Below are positions 37,841-41,902 of a stretch of 41,902 nucleotides of DNA, in pieces. Both the position numbers and the translations under genes were made by a program. The stretch lies in the IMG/VR virus record IMGVR_UViG_3300025913_000068, positions 1-41,902 of that record. One strand, 5' to 3'. The DNA is from a virus. Positions within the stretch are counted from its first letter, which is position 1. Every line of letters begins with the position of its first letter. The notes under the pieces were generated by a model. That model saw only the letters and a program-made list of their open reading frames with translations. It was not told the DNA's origin and did no database searches.

Positions 37841-39989
37841 GGCAATGACTATACCGGTAACAGCGGACATTGACGATGACGATTATAGCCCCGTCGGTGT
37901 TACGGTACTGAAGTTTGCCGACAGTGCAATCCCCGTCTTTAAGGAAGCCCGCAATAAGGACTACATAAAGTACGGAGAGAACAACGCGTATCCGGAATAC
38001 CTGACATATCTATTCGACAAGTCGAGCAAGCACGGCGCCATTATCGGGGGTAAGGCTATATACATCTATGGGAAGGGGTTCGAGAATGGAGATTTCGTCA
38101 TAAACCGCCTCGGAGAATCATTGAATGATATCTCGAAGAAAGCTATCCTGGACACCCGCATGTATGGCGGTTTCTATTTCGAAGTATTATATAACCGCCA
38201 AGGAAAAGTATGTGAGGTTTATCATGTCGATTGGAATACGATCCGCGTTGGAAAAAATGGCGGGTTCTGGTGGAAGGAGCAATGGACGATCAAAGATATA
38301 GGAGGCCGTATTACGGAAAACAATAAAGAGGAGGCGATCTTCATACCTTCTTTTGATCCATCGCAACCGTTTACCTCTCAGATATATGCCTATAAGGAGT
38401 ATAGGCCCGGTCAGCGATACTACCCGCTGCCCGATTACATCCCCTGCAACAATTACGTAGAGACGGATATCGAGATCAGCAAGTTTTACCTGTCCTCTAT
38501 CCGCAACGGCATGATGCCTTCCAAGATGCTGCAATTTTATATGGGGGATCCGGGCGAGGAAAAGAAACGCGCATTGGAAAGAAGTTTTGCCAGGAAATTT
38601 GCGGGCGCTGAAAATGCCGGAAAGTTTGTGCTGGTGTTCAATGCCGGCGGAAAGGACAAAACGGTCGATGTGCAGGACCTATCCGGCTCCGAGCTGGATA
38701 AGATGTTTGTGGAGTTGAATAAGACCGTACAGCAGGAGATATTGAGCGGGCACCAGGTGACAAGCCCCATGTTATTTGGCATTAAGACAGAGGGGCAGCT
38801 CGGCGGGAATACGGAGCTTCAATTAGCCTATAACATTTTTCGAAGCACCTACGCAGACGCGAAAGCGGATGCATTTGACAAGGAGGTTAATTTCTTACTT
38901 GGCTATTCTGTTTTTCCTGGACAATACAAACTGCAGCCGACCGATCCGGTCGGTGTACAGTTCGATGTGAAGGAACTTATAAACTCGCTGCCGAAAGCCT
39001 GGGTTTTTGAAAAGCTGGGCGTTCCGCAAAATATGTGGTCCTTGCCTAATATCGGTTCAGACAATAAGCCGACAGATCCTACTGTCCCCGTACACACGCC
39101 AGCGGCGCCGGTCGCAGAGCAGCAACAATCTGCCGTCAACGACGCCATACGCAATCTTACGGCCAAGCAGCATCAGCAGGTAATGCGGATAATGCGCCAG
39201 CATGCCAAAGGACAATTAACGGACATGGCTGCAAAGGCGTTGCTTAGGACCGGCTATGGTTTGGGGGAAAGCGATATCAACGAGCTATTAGGCATCATTC
39301 CGGTATCGGCCATGGCCTTTGAGGATATGAGTCAAGATGAAAAGATAGACGCCGTAATTGGTTTGTTTGATGCGTGCGGCGATGCGCGGGATGACTATGA
39401 GATAATCAAGACGAAAAAAGTAAAGTTTGATAGTGAGGAAGATTTGGCCGGCGACGAAGTTATTTTCATGGAGGCTGCCTTTAAGACATATGACGTAACG
39501 GCCACAGAGAATAAGATATTGGAATTGATCAAGAAAGATAAGCGTATTACGCCCGATGTGATTGCGCAGACCATTGGTCAAACCAGGGCATATGTGGAAA
39601 ATAAAATTTCCAGTCTGGAAAAGCGCGGTCTTCTTGAAGAGTCTTCTTCCATGGATGGAGCAGATGAGATTATTGAGCGCACCATCCCTGATGCGGCTGA
39701 TATTACCGCTCCGCCGCCGACTACCAAAGTACCACCTACGCAGATCTATGTCAAATACAGCTACGAAGTAAAACCGGGTATCGGTCCCCCAATAATAGAA
39801 AATACGCGGCCTTTTTGCAGGCGTATGCTGGCGCTGAGGCGGCTGTACTCCCGCGCCGAAATAGAAAAGATATCAGCCAGGTTGGGGTATAGTGTGTTTG
39901 ATCGGAAAGGGGGATGGTGGGGAGATAAGCCAGAATGCAGGCACCGCTGGGTCAGCCACGTGGTGGTAAAAAAGGGAGGTGACGAATGA
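37833..39989 (+). CDS. Portal protein with winged-helix and Cys/His-rich C-terminal extension
   Basis: 718 residues, longer than common portals (about 400-550). The first 420 residues hold the portal core: KYGENNAYPEYLTYLFDKSS, GFYFEVLYNRQGKVCEVYHV, and ITSPMLFGIK-like HQVTSPMLFGIKTEGQLGGN. A winged-helix segment (residues 553-603) follows, ENKILELIKKDKRITPDVIA then GQTRAYVENKISSLEKRGLL. The last 60 residues carry RPFCRRMLALRRLYSRAEIE (C662) and ECRHRW (C702, H704), like the metal-site end of MuF-type minor head proteins. Portal-minor head fusion is inferred. The winged helix is unusual. Confidence 0.75.
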   Translation: MAEAMTIPVTADIDDDDYSPVGVTVLKFADSAIPVFKEARNKDYIKYGENNAYPEYLTYLFDKSSKHGAIIGGKAIYIYGKGFENGDFVINRLGESLNDISKKAILDTRMYGGFYFEVLYNRQGKVCEVYHVDWNTIRVGKNGGFWWKEQWTIKDIGGRITENNKEEAIFIPSFDPSQPFTSQIYAYKEYRPGQRYYPLPDYIPCNNYVETDIEISKFYLSSIRNGMMPSKMLQFYMGDPGEEKKRALERSFARKFAGAENAGKFVLVFNAGGKDKTVDVQDLSGSELDKMFVELNKTVQQEILSGHQVTSPMLFGIKTEGQLGGNTELQLAYNIFRSTYADAKADAFDKEVNFLLGYSVFPGQYKLQPTDPVGVQFDVKELINSLPKAWVFEKLGVPQNMWSLPNIGSDNKPTDPTVPVHTPAAPVAEQQQSAVNDAIRNLTAKQHQQVMRIMRQHAKGQLTDMAAKALLRTGYGLGESDINELLGIIPVSAMAFEDMSQDEKIDAVIGLFDACGDARDDYEIIKTKKVKFDSEEDLAGDEVIFMEAAFKTYDVTATENKILELIKKDKRITPDVIAQTIGQTRAYVENKISSLEKRGLLEESSSMDGADEIIERTIPDAADITAPPPTTKVPPTQIYVKYSYEVKPGIGPPIIENTRPFCRRMLALRRLYSRAEIEKISARLGYSVFDRKGGWWGDKPECRHRWVSHVVVKKGGDE

Positions 39990-40579
39990 GCGCAAATATT
40001 TTATTACTGAGCGACGCCATTTTAAAGGAGAGGTCGATGATCCACGGTAACATCGATGCAAAGTTGATCTATCCGGATATAAAGTTTTGCCAGGACAGGT
40101 ATATAAAGCCAATCCTTGGTAGCGCATTATTTGACAAGCTGCAGAACCTTGTAGCATCTGGAGATATTGAACTGACCGCAAATAAGGATTATAAGGACCT
40201 TATAGACGAATACCTTATAGACACACTCATTTATTTCACCCTTTCAAAATTGCCGGTAACGTTAAGTTATCAGTTTTGGAACAAGGGCATGGTTAGGAAA
40301 CAGGGTCAAGATACGGAGCTTCCATCAATGAGTGAGTTGATAGATATGGCATCCGAATATAAGGACCGGGCAGAGTATTACGCTAATCGAATGAAGCTGT
40401 TCCTTATCGATCAATCGTCAAGGTTGCAAAAATATACAGAGTATGTAAATCCGGGCAGCACCATCGATACAGTAACGCCCAACCATAAGCAGTTCACGAT
40501 GCCGATCTACCTGGGTGATGCGGACCGCGATCCATGGTGTAATGAAATGGGGTTCAATGGACAGCCTTATAAACCTTAG
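39986..40579 (+). CDS. Head-tail connector protein (gp6-like)
   Basis: 197 residues, overlapping the portal gene by 4 nt. A LIYPDIKFCQDRYIKPILGS segment and helical DEYLIDTLIYFTLSKLPVTL fit the DUF6712/gp6-like head-tail connector type of Bacteroidota phages. It likely forms a ring below the portal. Confidence 0.6.
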   Translation: MSANILLLSDAILKERSMIHGNIDAKLIYPDIKFCQDRYIKPILGSALFDKLQNLVASGDIELTANKDYKDLIDEYLIDTLIYFTLSKLPVTLSYQFWNKGMVRKQGQDTELPSMSELIDMASEYKDRAEYYANRMKLFLIDQSSRLQKYTEYVNPGSTIDTVTPNHKQFTMPIYLGDADRDPWCNEMGFNGQPYKP

Positions 40580-40581
40580 TC

Positions 40582-40731
40582 ATGTCGAAAAAAATTAATA
40601 AAAAGAACGAAGAAAAACTGAAGCTATATCTAAGCAAACAGCATGACACTCAATCAGGTAATACGAAGGATCAAAGGAATATCGCTGGCGCACAAACAAG
40701 TCAGGGGCTTCCGGCAAGGGCTGGTAAGTGA
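40582..40731 (+). CDS. Small overlapping ORF (49 aa)
   Basis: ATG 3 nt after the connector gene. It reads MSKKINKKNEEKLKLYLSKQ, very basic, and overlaps the next gene by 89 nt in another frame. The first 20 residues look real (gene-start spacing, Lys-rich), but the overlapping part may be chance. Confidence 0.35.
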   Translation: MSKKINKKNEEKLKLYLSKQHDTQSGNTKDQRNIAGAQTSQGLPARAGK

Positions 40732-41347
40732 CTGGTTTGCAGACAAGACCGCCCTATACCCTGGCGTATGTCTGCAAGATAGAGGCGGCTCAATTAGCCT
40801 CGGCAGTCACGCAACGACATTGAATTATAGAATGTTCTTTGCGGATCTGGTTAACGTGAGCGCTGACGCGAAGACAAACCTGGACGATGTGCAATCTGAT
40901 ATGCTCAGTGTGGCCATGGACATTTTAGCTCAGATGAATTTTCCTTCATTCGATGACTGGAAGATAAGCACGGATGCAAGCCTGCAACTTTTTGACGAGT
41001 CGGAAAATGACTTATATGCCGGGTGTTACATAGACATAAGCATTCGCATTATGTTCTCGCAGAATGTTTGTCAGGTGCCATCCAATGGATTTTCAGACAA
41101 CCCAACCGATACGGATATGCTAATGTACGATATCTCATACAATGCCGCAGCCGGCCTTACTTCTTTGACCATCGATGCCTTGAAAGGCAAAAAGATAATG
41201 CTTGTAGTTCGCGAGAACAACGTACTATATAAAGCCAGCAATCAATCTGGAACTACTGAATATACATGGGATGGAATTACGATAGGTCTGGGAACGCCCG
41301 TAGGACCGAATGGCGAACGCTTTTTAATACTATATCGAAATTACTAA
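40643..41347 (+). CDS. Tail completion-like protein with shared C-terminal domain (234 aa)
   Basis: The N-terminus is MTLNQVIRRIKGISLAHKQV, with DWFADKTALYPGVCLQDRGG, typical of a head-tail joining or minor tail protein. The last 60 residues (SLTIDALKGKKIMLVVRENN and TIGLGTPVGPNGERFLILYR) match the C-terminus of the protein at 30988-31365, so the phage reuses this domain. Function of the shared part is unknown. Confidence 0.55.
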   Translation: MTLNQVIRRIKGISLAHKQVRGFRQGLVSDWFADKTALYPGVCLQDRGGSISLGSHATTLNYRMFFADLVNVSADAKTNLDDVQSDMLSVAMDILAQMNFPSFDDWKISTDASLQLFDESENDLYAGCYIDISIRIMFSQNVCQVPSNGFSDNPTDTDMLMYDISYNAAAGLTSLTIDALKGKKIMLVVRENNVLYKASNQSGTTEYTWDGITIGLGTPVGPNGERFLILYRNY

Positions 41348-41348
41348 G

Positions 41349-41902
41349 ATGAAAAAAATAATTGTTGGGCTCATCGCCCTTATAAGTTTTTCGCAGTCAT
41401 TTGGGCAAAGTCCCGGCAACGATACCACTAAGTATATATACTATCGGTTCACGTACGGAAATGCTCTTGACCGGTATTGGGCGAAAAAAGTATTGATGCA
41501 CCCTGCCGATACTACCTTCAGCAAAGATGGTACGGCCATCCTGAACGGGATCCTTTACGTCGGAAATGGTGCGAAATGGAATGTAGTCGGTTCCGGTAGC
41601 ATAGGGGGCATAGGCTCCCTCAACCAGGTCACCCAAAATGGCAACGGCTCACAAGCTACTTTGCGCGTTACTGATCCAGGCGATTCATCGATTGAAAAGG
41701 CGGTGCTGGGGCGAAGTGCCGATAATGATCATGGTGTAGTGTTCCTGGAAGATGGATTAGGTGCGGTGACCGAATTCCATATGGATAGTATCGTCGTGCG
41801 CGGGAGGGTGTATTATTTTCCTATTGGCTCGGCCCCGGATACTTTTGCCCTGAAAAGTGACCTACCTGCAGCCCCAAGCCCGTTCACTGCCACAACGCCC
41901 GG
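41349..41902 (+). CDS. Fibre-like secreted protein, partial (truncated at right edge)
   Basis: 184 codons visible to the right edge. MKKIIVGLIALISFSQSFGQ is a classic signal peptide with likely cleavage after FGQ. The rest has Thr/Asp/Gly-rich repeats (LNQVTQNGNGSQATLRVTDP, then KAVLGRSADNDHGVVFLEDG) of the kind in bacteriodetes tail fibre or surface proteins. A signal peptide is unexpected for a virion fibre. It may be a lysogenic surface protein or a host-like fibre. Confidence 0.5.
   Translation, partial: MKKIIVGLIALISFSQSFGQSPGNDTTKYIYYRFTYGNALDRYWAKKVLMHPADTTFSKDGTAILNGILYVGNGAKWNVVGSGSIGGIGSLNQVTQNGNGSQATLRVTDPGDSSIEKAVLGRSADNDHGVVFLEDGLGAVTEFHMDSIVVRGRVYYFPIGSAPDTFALKSDLPAAPSPFTATTP

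Overview
The window is most of a temperate tailed-phage genome, as a prophage or a phage contig, from a host in the phylum Bacteroidota. The host call rests on a Bacteroidota-type promoter (TTTG, 20 nt, TAnnTTTG) at 564-595, the general lack of strong Shine-Dalgarno sites, and proteins of types common in phages of this phylum. A Chitinophagaceae-like host is my guess. One partial gene, the repressor at the left edge, is on the minus strand. Every other gene is on the plus strand, tightly packed and often joined by 4-nt ATGA overlaps.

Layout. 1-828: immunity region, with a repressor-like XRE protein and a divergent small Cro-like protein around a promoter that carries three operator-like 9-mers. 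829-3014: small early genes (lipoprotein, excisionase-like HTH, tiny membrane proteins), then a gene-poor stretch with terminators and a tRNA-Tyr(GTA). 3015-9445: recombination region with an unusual GHKL-type ATPase, a Rad52-like annealing protein, a RecE-like nuclease, an HNH-AP2 homing-type endonuclease, a second Cys/His HNH-like protein and a frameshifted gene with a Cys-x-x repeat array. 9508-11612: two tandem DNA methyltransferases. 11711-14455: DNA-binding and replication proteins, including a replisome-organiser-like protein and a stand-alone DnaA domain IV protein. 14460-20706: many small accessory genes, a DUF1064-type nuclease, a YopX-family protein, a possible structured RNA and two solo LuxR-type HTH proteins.

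20777-41902: packaging and virion genes in an unusual order. The small and large terminase genes are separated by about 4 kb that encodes a GT4 glycosyltransferase, an LpxA-like acyltransferase, a GT2 glycosyltransferase and small proteins. Tail genes follow (gp10-like, two large virion proteins, tape measure). The head genes come after them: XkdF-like protease, scaffold-like protein, HK97-fold capsid, probable tail tube, portal with C-terminal extensions, and connector. The window ends inside a fibre-like gene with a signal peptide. A long tape measure gene and no recognisable sheath suggest a siphovirus.

No integrase, lysis cassette, helicase or polymerase was seen. The integrase and lysis genes may lie outside the window. 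The features most worth a second look are the sugar/acyl cassette between the terminase genes, the circularly permuted ATPase, the Cys-array gene with its frameshift, the tail-before-head order and the portal fusion.
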